From the NCBI RefSeq assembly GCF_027887165.1, contig NC_077230.1:33431351-33495350 (forward strand): a stretch of 64,000 bases of DNA. The letters are read 5' to 3'. How positions within the stretch are numbered: the stretch's first letter is position 1; every line of letters starts with the position of its first letter. Of this stretch, positions 47,124-58,989 are shown piece by piece. The position numbers and the translations under genes are program-made. Source of the DNA: Monodelphis domestica. Lineage: Eukaryota > Chordata > Mammalia > Didelphimorphia > Didelphidae. The notes beneath the pieces are model-generated. The model saw only the letters and a list, made by a program, of their open reading frames with translations, was not told the DNA's origin and made no database searches.

Positions 47124-49387
47124 TTAACTGTTTATCCTACTTTCAAATTTATCTAACAAAGACATGGAACATATCTTTTGCCTCCTTGATGTCTCTTCTT
47201 GGGCGTTCTTGTTTGAGAAAGGTCTCTCTTTCCAAAATGGCTTTTGACTTGGATAGGTCTTCTTCTCCTTTGGCTGGTCAGATTTGCCATGGATGAGATC
47301 AAGCCAAGTAACCTTGCGTTTCACAGGAGGCCGGGAGGCAGGATCTGAGTGAGAGCATGAGGGAAAAACTGGTGAAAGGCGTAAGGGTCTGGATTTACAA
47401 GAAAGAGGACCTGGGAGGAGTTTGGAACTAGGGTTTGCCTTTGACTGGGGCACTTTGTGGAAATATGTGACATGCATCTTCTGTGGCCCAGGCAAGGACG
47501 TTGGTACAGTGACCAGTTTTACTGGAGGAGATTTCATTCTATCAACATGAGGACAAGCATGTGAGCTCAATGAGGTACACACTGAACAGGTGTTATAATG
47601 AGGAGACAAGTATCGATTAGGCCAATGGGCAGGGCGGGGGCATTGCCTCATCTCTCTCAAGTGAACCTGGCTATAGAGGTCACTCTCTACTTTTTTCTTG
47701 GGGATGGACCTACTGATGTCATCAACAGATTTTGTAGGGTAAGTTAGCCCCTGACTGTGGTAAGGTTTGATGTCATATAAACACCTGGCTCTGCCTCTAC
47801 TCTGCTCAGGCTGGATCTTGTATTGGTACCCAGGTTGGTAGTCAGAGACTCGTGAAGACTTAGCCTGATAGTGATGGCATTTTGGAACCTTGGTTAAATT
47901 TAAAGTAAGTTTTTGAGGTGCTGGTATGTCTTGGATACTGAGATGAAATGGAGTCTTTGAGTGACGCTCAGAAATCGGTAGAGTCTCTGGGGTCCAACAA
48001 TCAGGGATGGGTAGAGCCTTTATCAGCAGAGGCCTGGATGAATAGAGAGGACCAGGCAGAGGCCTGGTAAAGGGATGACATTTTCTTTGACACTCAAAGA
48101 TCATGTTCAAGGGCGCCTCATATTTTGTGTGTATGTGGTCTGGTGGGAGTAATATCCTTGGGATGAGGTCCTGAACCTGGTGCAGGTGACACAGTGGAAT
48201 TGTGACATGGTGATCGTAGTCACAAGGACATTTTGTCCAGCTTCTCTTGTTTAACTTTTTAGCAGACTTTCTCACAAAGCGGGGTCCTGCAGATTTTAGG
48301 TGTATGTGGTTTCGTGGAAGTGAAACCTCAGAGAAAAGGTCCAAGGCGGCTCGTGCCTGATTTTGACGACACAGCGGAATTGCAAGATGGTGATCATGGC
48401 ACTGGAAAAAGTTCTCCCAGTTGTTTTTATTTAATTGTCTTCTTATAGCCTTGTTTATGGATTCCTCACATTTTATAGCTCTTTGGTAGAGTGGTACTAA
48501 GGTCCTAGAGACAAAGTCCAGAGCTGCCTGTGCCTGCTGTTGATGGTACACTGGAATGATTTGGTGCTTATAATCATGAGAAAAATTTTCCCATTGTTTT
48601 TGTGCTTCATTTTCAGGGACTGATGATGGTACCTTTAGGTGTCTTTTGAGTATATATGTGGTCTGGTCATCAGGGATGAAATGAATTCTAGTATGATGTG
48701 GGCAAATAACTTCGAATCTGGCTTGCTTGTTTGAGCCTAAATGATCTTTACCCTGGTGACATAATTCCTCCCAAATTTGGCGACTACCTACTGGAATCTG
48801 AACTAATTGCTTATTCTTACTACTAGATGTGTCTTTGGAGCAAGGATCAGGACCGCGTGCTCTTTTAATGGTGCCCTTGTTGGTTTTTTTGCTGTGTACT
48901 TGGGGTGCTGCCTTCTCTGCCCCCGAGGCACTGGGATTTGGCCCAGTTGTAGCCTTGTGACTGGCATTTTTTGGTTCTTCTGTGACCTGGTCCTTAGTGC
49001 CGCCAGACTTTATGGATGTGGAGATCTTGATCTTGTGACGTTTAGCGTGTGGAGCTCTAAAAGTGTATGGCATTTTATTCCTGAAGAATAAGCCCAAGTT
49101 GTTTTCAGAGTAGTTTTGTGGGCATAATTTTTCTGAGTTCTCCGTATTCTTGCTAGACAAAGCTTTATCCTGATTGTAAGTCTCAGATAATTCTGGGGAT
49201 ACATCCTGGTGATGAGAATTGGGCTTGCGTGTGACGACTTGTTGTTTTAAGCAAACCAACCGCTTAGCCTCAGTCTTATGGTCAGATTCACCAAATACTG
49301 ACAATGGTGCAATCCGATGTGGTGGACATGGTATCAGCACTGATTGGGTCTGGTAAGAAATGTTTTTTGGAGGAACCAGGACCAAGG
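47124..49387 (-). CDS. terminal coding exon of an unrecognised host gene (about 754 codons)
   Basis: An open frame of 2.26 kb surrounded by heavily decayed DNA, which implies selection on the protein. I do not recognise the family. The first ATG-less codons read LVLVPPKNIS; the frame is open to 49428 without an ATG. At 49388-49389 the minus strand has an AG preceded by a long pyrimidine tract (CTGTCTCTTCTTCACCTTCAG). I therefore read this as a 3' exon beginning at 49387 in phase 1. Composition is rich in His, Lys, Ser, Pro and Gln, with no signal peptide or membrane segment. Residues 205-439 of the frame form four repeats of 58-60 residues, each beginning with Trp (W205, W265, W323, W383), followed by a His-rich stretch, then IPLC and QA.AALD. 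The C-terminal third is basic and proline-rich (PPVKRKVTWLDLIHG, then SMSLLDKFESRINS at the end). The stop is TAA at 47124-47126. A nuclear or germ-cell role would be a guess. Confidence 0.75.
48069..48773 (-). repeat. four tandem protein repeats of 58-60 residues
   Basis: This is residues 205-439 of the open frame. Units start at W205 (WEELCHQGKDH), W265 (WENFSHDYKHQIIPVYHQQQ), W323 (WENFFQCHDHHLAIPLCRQN) and W383 (WTKCPCDYDHHVTIPLCHLH). Spacing is 60, 58 and 60 residues. The second and third units share QA.AALD and the third and fourth share DHH..IPLC and H.IH.K. The first unit is the most diverged. The pattern suggests internal duplication of a segment of about 177 bp. Confidence 0.75.
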
Positions 49388-49699
49388 CTGAAGGTGAAGA
49401 AGAGACAGTGAGAGTGAGGGGAAGGAGCTACCATACCCACTGAGTGAGGTGAAAAGCAACTGTGGAATAGGGATGGGGGAAGGGATGAAGTCAGGGATCA
49501 AGCAAGAGTAAAGTCTTACATTGCAATTTAAAGCATTTCAAGGTTTCTTCACCTATTCTATACCATTAGAGACACACCAGAAAACTTAGCATCTGAAGCA
49601 GCTACATATGATTATCTCCATTTGACAGTTATGAAAAGAGATCATATTAAACTGTAAGAACTTTAACAGTTAATGTGCTCTCTCAACAACTGTGAAGTA

Positions 49700-49975
49700 G
49701 AGGAAGTGTTAATATTAATAACAATAAAATAACTACCATTTATAGAGCACCTACTATATTATAGGCAGTGTGTGAAGCTAAATATTATCTCACTTGATAC
49801 TCTCTCACCAACCCTAAGGGGTAAGTGTTATTATCTCCTTTTTATAGTTGAGAAAACTGAGGCCAAGAGAAGTTAATAAAGCACAGGGTTGTATAGCTAA
49901 TAAGGGTCTGAGATCAAATTTGAACTCAGGTCTTCCAGACTCTAGGTCTAGTACTGTGCAGCTGCCATGGCTTGT
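49700..49975 (-). mobile_element. MIR SINE in the predicted intron
   Basis: Plus-strand landmarks are ATTTATAGAGCACCTACTAT, TTATTATCTCCTTTTTATAG, GAGAAAACTGAGGCCAAGAG and TTGAACTCAGGTCTTCCAGA, the complement of a MIR. Confidence 0.85.
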
Positions 49976-50221
49976 ACAAGGGAAAAAATGAGGCGCATAG
50001 AATCGTGTACAAAAACAAAAGTATGACTAACATTTAAATTGTAATCCAGAACTTAAAGCCAGCATATTAATATAAGATGGTTAAGAGATTTATTTGCCCA
50101 CAAGAACATGATAAGTGGGCAGAGACAGGGCTGGAACCCAACTTTTCTGATTTCCTGAACCATGAACTCTTTCCAAATGACAAATTGGTCAAGAGAACAG
50201 GGTGAGGAACAGGCTGTAAAG

Positions 50222-50223
<2 letters not shown>

Positions 50224-50315
<92 letters not shown>

Positions 50316-50349
50316 TCTGTCTCTCTCTCTCTCTCTCCACACACACACA
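50224..50349. repeat. (CT)n microsatellite with short (AC)n end
   Basis: About 115 bp of CT repeats with rare GT interruptions, ending in ACACACACAC. In the predicted transcript it is a GA-rich run beginning roughly 65 nt after the exon 1 donor. Confidence 0.97.
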
Positions 50350-50403
50350 TTCACAAAAAGATGGGATGGAGCCCAATTGAAATTAATAAAAATCAATTCT
50401 TAC

Positions 50404-50443
50404 CTTTTGGAAATGGCCCAAGGTTTTTTCCCATTTTTTCCAT
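50404..50443 (-). CDS. predicted first coding exon of the host gene (13 codons plus 1 nt)
   Basis: The minus strand has ATG at 50441-50443 in a favourable context (A at -3, G at +4). The frame reads MEKMGKNLGPFPK and ends with one base before the donor CCAAAAG|GTAAG. That base plus the first two bases of the 3' exon makes GCC (Ala), giving GPFPKALVLVPPKN across the junction. An in-frame stop lies about 30 bases upstream of the ATG, so the start is bounded unless another splice acceptor intervenes. Joined to the 3' exon the protein has 767 residues (13 + 1 junction + 753). The evidence is signal quality and phase only; I have no transcript data, and further 5' noncoding exons are possible. Confidence 0.5.
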
Positions 50444-50562
50444 GATGAATTTCCTTAAAAAGATAAAATATTAATAAAGCATGGTAATTATTCTATTCTT
50501 TATAAAAAAATATAGCAAAAGGCAGTCCCTCATATAACTATTACTGCCCAGGTACATCTATT

Positions 50563-50773
50563 ATTTTTTTTTAACTCTCGCCTCCTGTATTAGAATCAAT
50601 ACCGTGTATTGTGGTTCTAAAGGCAGAAGAGCAGTAAGAGCTAGGCTATGGGGATTTAAGTGTCTTGCCCAGGGTCACACAGCTAAGAAGTGTCTGAGGC
50701 CAAATTTGAACCCAGGTCCTCCCTTCTCTAGGTCTGGCTCTCATCCACTAAGCCATCTAAGATACCCACTGGC
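50563..50773 (-). mobile_element. CORE-SINE, diverged
   Basis: A minus-strand copy with core complement TTGCCCAGGGTCACACAGCT and a T-run at the left. It is flanked by ACATCTATT (50554-50562) and ACATCTGTT (50774-50782), a duplication with one change. Confidence 0.88.
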
Positions 50774-50782
50774 ACATCTGTT

Positions 50783-52799
50783 GTTAAACAAGGCATTAAA
50801 CTTAAAACTATTTTGTCTTAAATCACCCCTCCCCCCCAACTTTGGCTATCCACTCAAGCTGATGGACCTTTTTCTCAGAATATGATCGATAATTTTAGTT
50901 AAGAGTTTAGTGAAAATACTAATGTATTTTATGGATCCCCTGAAAACTATCCCTTGAACTTTTGGGGGTCTGTAGACTATATGTTAATAATTCCTATTTC
51001 AAAACAACTTCCTAATGTCCCTATATGGGGAAATTGCTAATATATAGAAAGGTATTATGTCTTTATTTTACCAAACCTCAACACAATTGGTTTACTATAT
51101 GGAGCTAGTCATGGCCTTCCTAGTTCCTTTTTTTTTTTTCCTATTCCTCATCTCTCTTCATCTTGCCTATTTCCCTTGTCTTATTAAAATTTTAGAAAGG
51201 AATGATATAGACATTTTTGTGAAGATATAAGCAATGGAGGGAAGAAAAAACTCTAGCTTTTGTGGGTCATTTTTTTTTATAATAGAAGCTCTAAATTAAA
51301 AGAATGAAACTTCAAGGTGGAATCCTAAATATTAGCCAATGATTTCCATAGCATTTCCACTTTCCTCCTTGATCTCAGTTTCTATTTTAAAAATAGAATC
51401 ATTATTATCTGTTCTTCTTATATTATCCAAATTCTTGAAATATTCCTCATCCACCTCCACTGAGAAACATCTACTTTGTTACAAAGAAAGAAAAAAAAGC
51501 TCTTTTGTTCTTCAAAATTAACATCTTATATTAAAAGACTGATATGAAGAACACTGTTCCACATCTAGAATTCTTCACCTCTACAAAGAAAGTGAGAAAA
51601 TGCCTTCTCCTCATATGGCTTTTTTAGCATGAATCTTAATCACTATAATCTTTTTTTGTGATAAGTATTCTTTTCTTGGCTTTTATAATCAGCTTTGCAA
51701 GAATTCTCAGAAAAATTTCCCAATGGGGCCTATAGGTTCAAAGTTTAACAACAATTGCTTAAAAATTATTTTACTTTAAAAATATTCAATTTATGATTTC
51801 AATTCAAGGACACAAAATTTTACTTTGAAATTACAGAAAAGTGTGTATTGCTTACTTGGGAAATTGGAAAAGAATTGGGTTGTAATGAACCTAGCCTGTG
51901 GCACAAATTGGGTCTAGACCCTTTTTCTCCCACACCACCCTCACTCTCCAGTTCACTTAGCCCCTGAAATATCTCTTACCAAGATGAGCACCAAAAGAAG
52001 CAAGAATCAGAGCTGGTTAAATATCCAAATATGAGGGCACTGCATCATGCAAATTCCCAGGGGCCAGAAGCCTCCTCTAATTGGTGGTGAACAAACTAAA
52101 TAGAGACAAAGCAACAATAAATTAGTAACTTCAGAGAAATAACAGTTCTTCCTAAGTGAACTACATACAGAGAGATACAAGGAATATATAGCAATATGCT
52201 TTTGAAAATACTCATTGAGATTGAATCCTAGGGTCCCTGCCTAAACAGGGATCTGACATCAGATACCTGACATCACAGAGCACCACTTGTCCCATTGTCA
52301 CCAGGGGTCATCTGGTGTAATGGGAACTTAAGTGGTGACACTGGTCCTGTGGACTTTCATGGCAAATAGGTGAAAACCATCCTAACAGCCTTATATTTAC
52401 AATTTTCCTGGTGATTTTTAGCAATTTAATTGCCTCTTTAGTACAAGACTCAATATTCCTCCTCAGAAGCAGTGTTAGTTCCTATCCCACTTGAAATAAC
52501 AGTTACAAAGTATGTAAATGTTCTATTAGGACAAACACTGGCTTTTTCATTATTTAATCTCAGTCAGTCTTAACCCAGTGTCCTATAAAACTTATTGTGA
52601 ATCATACCTGAGAATATAATTGATGGTGAGCACCTTTTGGAGTTAGGCTTCCCCATTGTCTGGCAACAAAATACATCTCTGAATGCCAAACCTTTCCCTT
52701 TTCCATTAAAAACAAAACAAAACAAAAACACCTTTTCACATTTTGAGAACTTTTTAGATGCCACTTAAACTGAAGCTATTTTAGACTATATCAAATAAC
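50783..52799. other. unassigned DNA upstream of the host gene
   Basis: No supported exon or named repeat. On the minus strand a donor-like CTTG|GTAAGAG lies near 51995, but no open frame with an ATG leads into it. Confidence 0.35.
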
Positions 52800-53650
52800 C
52801 TTGAGAATAAGCAATCAAATCAACTACAGACATTTATAAGTACTGACTGTGTTTGACACTGTAGAACTGAAGGTCTGAAGAAACAACACAATTTCCCACC
52901 CTCTGGGAGCTTATCATTTGATTGACAAAGACATGATAGACATATAAACACATGCACAATAGATAGACAATAATTTTGGAGTGGGTAAAGGGGAAGAGAT
53001 TGATAAGGATTTATGTTATCTTTGAACTGGATTTTGCAAGGGTCTAAAGATTATAGATTTAGAGATGGAATTTTTCAGATTTTTCTTAAGTGAATCACAG
53101 GGAGCACATATGGTTAACCAGTGTTCACATAGCAAGTTGCTCTGCATTTTTTGTTTTCTGATGCCCATTAACTCAAAGAGGATAAGATGAGCAGGAAATA
53201 TATTCATGGGGATTGGAAACACGAAGGGCAGAGAAAAGTCTTAGATGGAGTGCAGTGTCTAAGGAACTGTTGTTCAAGTCCAATTTCACTAGACCATAGT
53301 GTATATGAAAAGGAATCATGTGTAATTAGGCAAGAAAAAGCATGTTGAAACCATGCCGTGAAAGACTTTAAATTTTTTATATTGCTTTGATCCTATAAGT
53401 GTTATGGAAGCTGTTGGAATTTCCTTAAGAAGGAATTCCAAATATGGTCAGGCCAGTGCTTCTGAAAATCACTTTGGCATCTATTGGGAGAGACTTGAGA
53501 TAGGAAGACGGTTGCAACAGTAGGTGAGATTATGAGGATCTAAGCCAGGGTGGGACAGATGCCAGACATGTGGAGATAAAAATGTCAACTTTTGGCAAAT
53601 TGGGAAGAGGAAAAATGAGGAGTCAAGGATGAAACTGAAGCTATGGTGAC
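52800..53650 (+). repeat. old interspersed repeat, family not assigned
   Basis: The same layout as 24760-25200: CCACCCTCTGGGAGCTTAT, a middle region, AAATCACTTTGGCATCTATT, then GAGACTTGAGATAGGAAGAC. This copy is longer and shows more of the 3' part. Confidence 0.5.
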
Positions 53651-54339
53651 TACTTAACTATTTTTATGTATCCTTTGGATTTAGGCTTATCTGGTAAAGC
53701 CTAGGGAACCCTTGTCAGGACAATGTTTTTTTAAATCTACAAAATAACATACATTGAATCTCCAAGGAAACAAATTGTCTTGAGGTATAGTTAGCCAAAT
53801 ATTATATAAAAGAAATTCACTAAGGGCTATGATTAGTGAACTTAAAAGGAATTTATATAGATAGAGGACATAGATGTGAGTTGATTATTGTGAAATGATC
53901 TCAAGAACAAAAAATGAAGGGTGAGAAAGAGGCATGCACTGAGAGAAGGGTAAAGGGAGTGATAGAATAGGGAAAAAAATTTTTTTTTCATATGTAAGAA
54001 GTGTGCAAGGAAGATTATTTTACAATGGAGGGGGAAATGGTGGGATGTAAGCCCCATTGAACCTCACTCATTGGAATTAGTTTAAAGAGGGAAGAAATAG
54101 ATCTATATATCTATATCTATATGTGTGTGTATGCACACACACATATGTTATACACACATATGTACATTATATATGTATACACTAAGTAGTGTATAGAAAT
54201 TTAACTCATCCAATAAAAAATAGGAAAGAATGGAGACAAGAGAAAGGGGGGGGGGAAGAATTTTAAATGGGATAGTATAAAAAGAGAGAAAGAAGAAACA
54301 GAAGAAAATAGGATAGAGGTAAATACACAATAATAATGA
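53651..54339. other. unassigned AT-rich DNA with TA/GT microsatellite
   Basis: No gene. A mixed ATCT/GT/CA/TA tract covers about 54100-54185. Confidence 0.5.
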
Positions 54340-55183
54340 CTGAATTTGAAGGGGATGAATTTACCCACAAAATTGAAGTGAAATAGATTAGAAACTAGAA
54401 TCCAACAATATGCTGTTTATGGGAGACACAACTGAAACAGAAAGGCACAGAGTTAAAATAAAAGGCTGGAGCAGATATGCTTTAGCTAAACTGAAAATAA
54501 GCGGGGATAGAAATCATGACCTCAGAAAGACAAAAGCAAAAATAGGCCTAATTAAAAAACGAATCATGGAAGCTACATTTTGCTCAAAGATACTATAGAC
54601 AATGAATTAATGTCATGGCAAGTTTCTCTGATAAAGGCCTCATTACTCAAATATATACTGAGTATATAATTGAGTCAAATTTGTCAAAATAAGAACCATT
54701 CTTAATCAATAAATAGTTAAAGGATATAAATAGGCAGTTTTCAGAAGAGTAAAGCAAAGCTCTCCATAGTCATATTTAAAAAGTCCCAAGTTACTATTGT
54801 TAACTTGGAAATAACACAGAACTATTAAATAGTCAGAAAAACCAGGTCTTTAATCAGGATAGGGATAAGTCAATTGGACAATTGGACAAAAGGGCCCTTT
54901 ACTCAGAGTCGGCACCACAACTTTTTCAGGGTGCAAATCCTGGACTCTGGGGATGTTATCCCTAGGGAGCGCCAAAACACTAGATGACAACTCCAAGGAA
55001 CAAAAGAATTTGGGGAACTTATATACCACTCTAGATGACCTGGGGGCTTGGAGTGAGAGGAACAGTTGATGGACTTTACAATGGTAAGAAAGGAAAATGA
55101 GGAGTTCCAGACAGGAATAACAGTGAGGGCCTGATGCCCTACAATGAACACAAAAGGGAAAGACTCTGCCCAGGGCTGGGTCA

Positions 55184-56153
<970 letters not shown>

Positions 56154-56559
56154 GTCACCCTTGGTCATGGACCTTAGCCTAGGGGGAGAAACCATTGGGA
56201 CAAAAGGGATGCTTAATATTGGGTGGGATTAGCTGTTCCCATCCAAACTACCAGGAAGTCTATTGTCTGGTGAAGAGGGACCTTTCCTCAGAGGGAAACC
56301 TCTCCTGTGACAAGGTCAAAACCTGGGGTTTCTGCACTCAAACTAAATAAACTGGGGATCTCTATATTTCCATGTTGACACAATTGATTAGAGAAAAATA
56401 AAGCAAAACAGCTCTGAGGTACTATCTCATATCTATTAGAAATGATAAATACCAGAGGGGATGAGGGTATAGGTATAATAAAGAACTGTTGTTGGAGTAG
56501 TGAACTGGTCCAATCATTCTATAGAACAATTAATTTAATTTTTTAAAAATTTCCTTATT

Positions 56560-56850
56560 ATTCAGTTTTGTGGTTTAATAATCTTATAAAACCAAAACTC
56601 CAAATCATATACCCAAATAAATAAGTGATAAATCATATTTTTCATCTGCATTTATAATTCAACAGTTGTTTCTGTGGAGGTGGATAGTATTCTTTTTCAT
56701 AAATCCCTCATAATTGTCCTGGATCATTATCATGTTTGATTGTTCCACAATATTGCAGTTACTGTGTATAATGTTCTCATGGTTCTGCTCATTTCACTTT
56801 GCAACAGTTCATGTAGTTCTTTTCAGTTCTTTCTGAAATAAACTGTAGAT
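56560..56850 (-). mobile_element. old L1 3' fragment
   Basis: The plus strand shows GTGTATAATGTTCTCATGGTTCTGCTC then CATTTCACTTTGCAACAGTT (quoted as two neighbouring blocks), the complement of the ORF2 C-terminus/3'UTR in opposite orientation to the L1 just before it. Confidence 0.55.
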
Positions 56851-56869
56851 CTTAGTGTCTGGTGGAACA

Positions 56870-58530
56870 TTTCAATGGAACTCAGGTCTTGGTTAAGGTA
56901 CTGTGGTTTAGGGATTGGAATCAGGAAAAGCAGCATCCAGTGGAGATGTAGTCAAAGGATAAGAACTTTGTGGAGCTCTAGAGACCTGTTGGTAAATAGA
57001 GGTAAAAAATAAGGCTTGAATTTCAGGACCCTTTACAGTTTTGCTCCTGGCTTTGGGTTCCTTAGCTTGAAAATGTAAGTGATATAGTGAAGGTGGAGCC
57101 CAGAAGCCAGGGTCCTGGTCAGGAACTGCCTGTGCTTGATGGTGACCAAGTGTCTTCAGGGTAGGACCACCATAGCCCTAAGCAAACTTCACCAGATTGC
57201 TCTGGCCCAGTGTTTTTGACTTGGTTTCATTGCATATTCTAATGTCTGTGCAGTTCCAATAGGACCCTAGACTACAGTTTGAGGCTGATACTCAGCCCAA
57301 ATATCAACCCAAATCTTGCCCAAATATCTTGCCCAAATATCAACCAAGTCTAACCAAGTCCAACCCCCTCATGGTTTTTTTTCATTTGGGCAAGACTCAG
57401 TGTAGATTTGGCCTGGCCAAGCGTCCAAACCTCTCTCTACTATAAAAGTTCAAGTGGAATGATGGCTTGACGGTTTAGGCCTGGAGTCATCCACCTCTGC
57501 TCCGCATTGGTAACTGGTGTTCTTGTGGGTTGGTAGTCAAGATGTGACAGTGGCTCAACTACATCATTGGTCTTGTCATGTGGATCTGGGAGAAATTTTT
57601 TCTCTCTCTAGGACCCTTATGTGGAGGGGCTGCTGAACTGGCCATGGCCAAAGTGATCAATTAATAGGGAAAGAGCAGGACTTTTTCACTGCCTATGGTC
57701 CAAAGCCTGGCCACAGTATGGTTCTTGCCTTGGCCCAATATTTGAAAACTTTTAATGAGATGACAGTTCCTGTTGAGGGAACAGGACAGGCATGCAGTTT
57801 TGACCCCAGTACTCTTGCTGGCTGGTGGTCAGGATATCCTTACTGGGAAGATACTGCCCTGAAGAACAGGTCAGGGTATGATCTATTCTCTTTGATTCTT
57901 GGCCTAGGACTGGTCTAGTTCTGATCTTTTTATAGTTATGGCTTTGTAACAGGCACCAGAGACCTACAATGGTGTGGGTGCAGCCCTATTCCAGAGGTTT
58001 GTGCATCATAGCCAGGAAGGCAAAGTTCTGATCCAGGGTCTGGGCCTTGCCAAAGTTTCATTCAGCTGACTGCAGCCCAGCTGTGGCCCTGACCTAGTCC
58101 AAGGCAAGGTCTATTAGGCTTGTAGAGGAGTTCATCAAGTGATCGTCAAGCACTAAGGTTCAATACGGAACCACTTGCATGTTGTTTTTCACTTGAGAGT
58201 TTGGGGTTTTTTGATGTCCCTTCATTCACAAAGGGCACAGTTTTCTTCTGTTCAGGATGGACTAATTGTGAATTGGAGAGAAGGCGTGTTTGAGGCCCAG
58301 TAAGTGAGAAGAGACTCAGTCTTGTGATGAGGAAGTGATGCTTTGTGTGATGGATATAGTTTGTTTGTTGTTTATTTTTTTTTGTTTGTTAGGTTCTTTT
58401 TTTTTTTTTGAGGCAAACCATCTGCTCAGCCTTCAACTGGTAAGTCTCATTCTAACAATGATGTGATCCAATATGGCGAATACTTTATCAGCCTTGACTG
58501 GGTCTATGTGCAATGAAAGGTTTACTTGAG
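56870..58530 (-). pseudogene. decayed tandem copy of the 47-49 kb host gene exon
   Basis: Same strand as the intact gene. Matching blocks occur in the same order. On the plus strand, GCAAACCATCTGCTCAGCC (near 58422) pairs with GCAAACCAACCGCTTAGCC (near 49251), and CAGCCTTGACTGGGTCTATG (near 58490) pairs with CAGCACTGATTGGGTCTGGT (near 49334). Around 58325, CTTGTGATGAGGAAGTGATG pairs with CTGGTGATGAGAATTGGGCT (near 49207). Around 58075, CAGCCCAGCTGTGGCCCTGA pairs with GGCCCAGTTGTAGCCTTGTG (near 48940). Around 57530, GGTTGGTAGTCAAGATGTGA pairs with GGTTGGTAGTCAGAGACTCG (near 47832). It is shorter than the intact exon and full of stops and indels, so it is a pseudogene. Limits are approximate. 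Confidence 0.6.
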
Positions 58531-58739
58531 AAAAATGATACGCAGGATTCATAAAGAGATTTAACGACCACTAGTTCTAGGGATGAGAGCTTTACAGTTA
58601 TATTATTATCCTACTGGAAGAAGCTTCTTCATTATTCCAACATCCTAATATGCCCCCCATGCTGGCCTGTCACGAATATGTAGAAATATTTTATCCTTAC
58701 TTTAGGATCAGTCTCAACACAATTTAGATAATAAGAACA

Positions 58740-58985
58740 ACAAAAAAAAACAATTGCTACCACTTGCATAACACTTTATATTTGCAAAACCCTTCATAAA
58801 TATATCTCCTTTTATTCTCACAACAATCCTGTCTGGTAGGTTTCCCCATTATAAATGAGAAAATTGAGACACACAGAGGGTAAGTGACTTACCCAAGGTC
58901 TCACAACCAGTGAGTACCTGAGGTCACTTTTGAACTTGTCTTCCTTACTCCATGTCCAGCACTCTATCCACTGTGTCACCAAAGG
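58740..58985 (-). mobile_element. MIR SINE
   Basis: Plus-strand landmarks are CTTTTATTCTCACAACAATCC, GAGAAAATTGAGACACACAG, AGTGACTTACCCAAGGTCTC and CAGCACTCTATCCACTGTGT, the complement of a MIR. Confidence 0.88.
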
Positions 58986-58989
58986 GCAT

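Larger units (their letters stand above)
49388..50403 (-). other. predicted intron of the host gene, 1016 bp
   Basis: On the minus strand it starts GTAAGAATTG at 50403 and ends CTTCACCTTCAG at 49388, both close to consensus. The phases of the two exons agree (phase 1). It contains a MIR copy and a long GA/CT microsatellite, as a normal intron might. Confidence 0.55.

Noticed and set aside
47124-49385. Reading the 753-residue frame as a complete single-exon protein starting at 49385
   Set aside because: The codon there is TTG, not ATG, and a strong splice acceptor lies immediately upstream, so the frame is better read as a terminal exon.
50053-50396. Minus-strand frames rich in Arg and Glu, and a plus-strand Ser-Leu frame
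   Set aside because: Both are translations of the (CT)n microsatellite in the predicted intron.
51960-52050. A donor-like CTTG|GTAAGAG on the minus strand as the first exon of the host gene
   Set aside because: Its phase would fit, but the only frame of matching phase has a stop and no ATG. The 50404-50443 exon is closer and complete.
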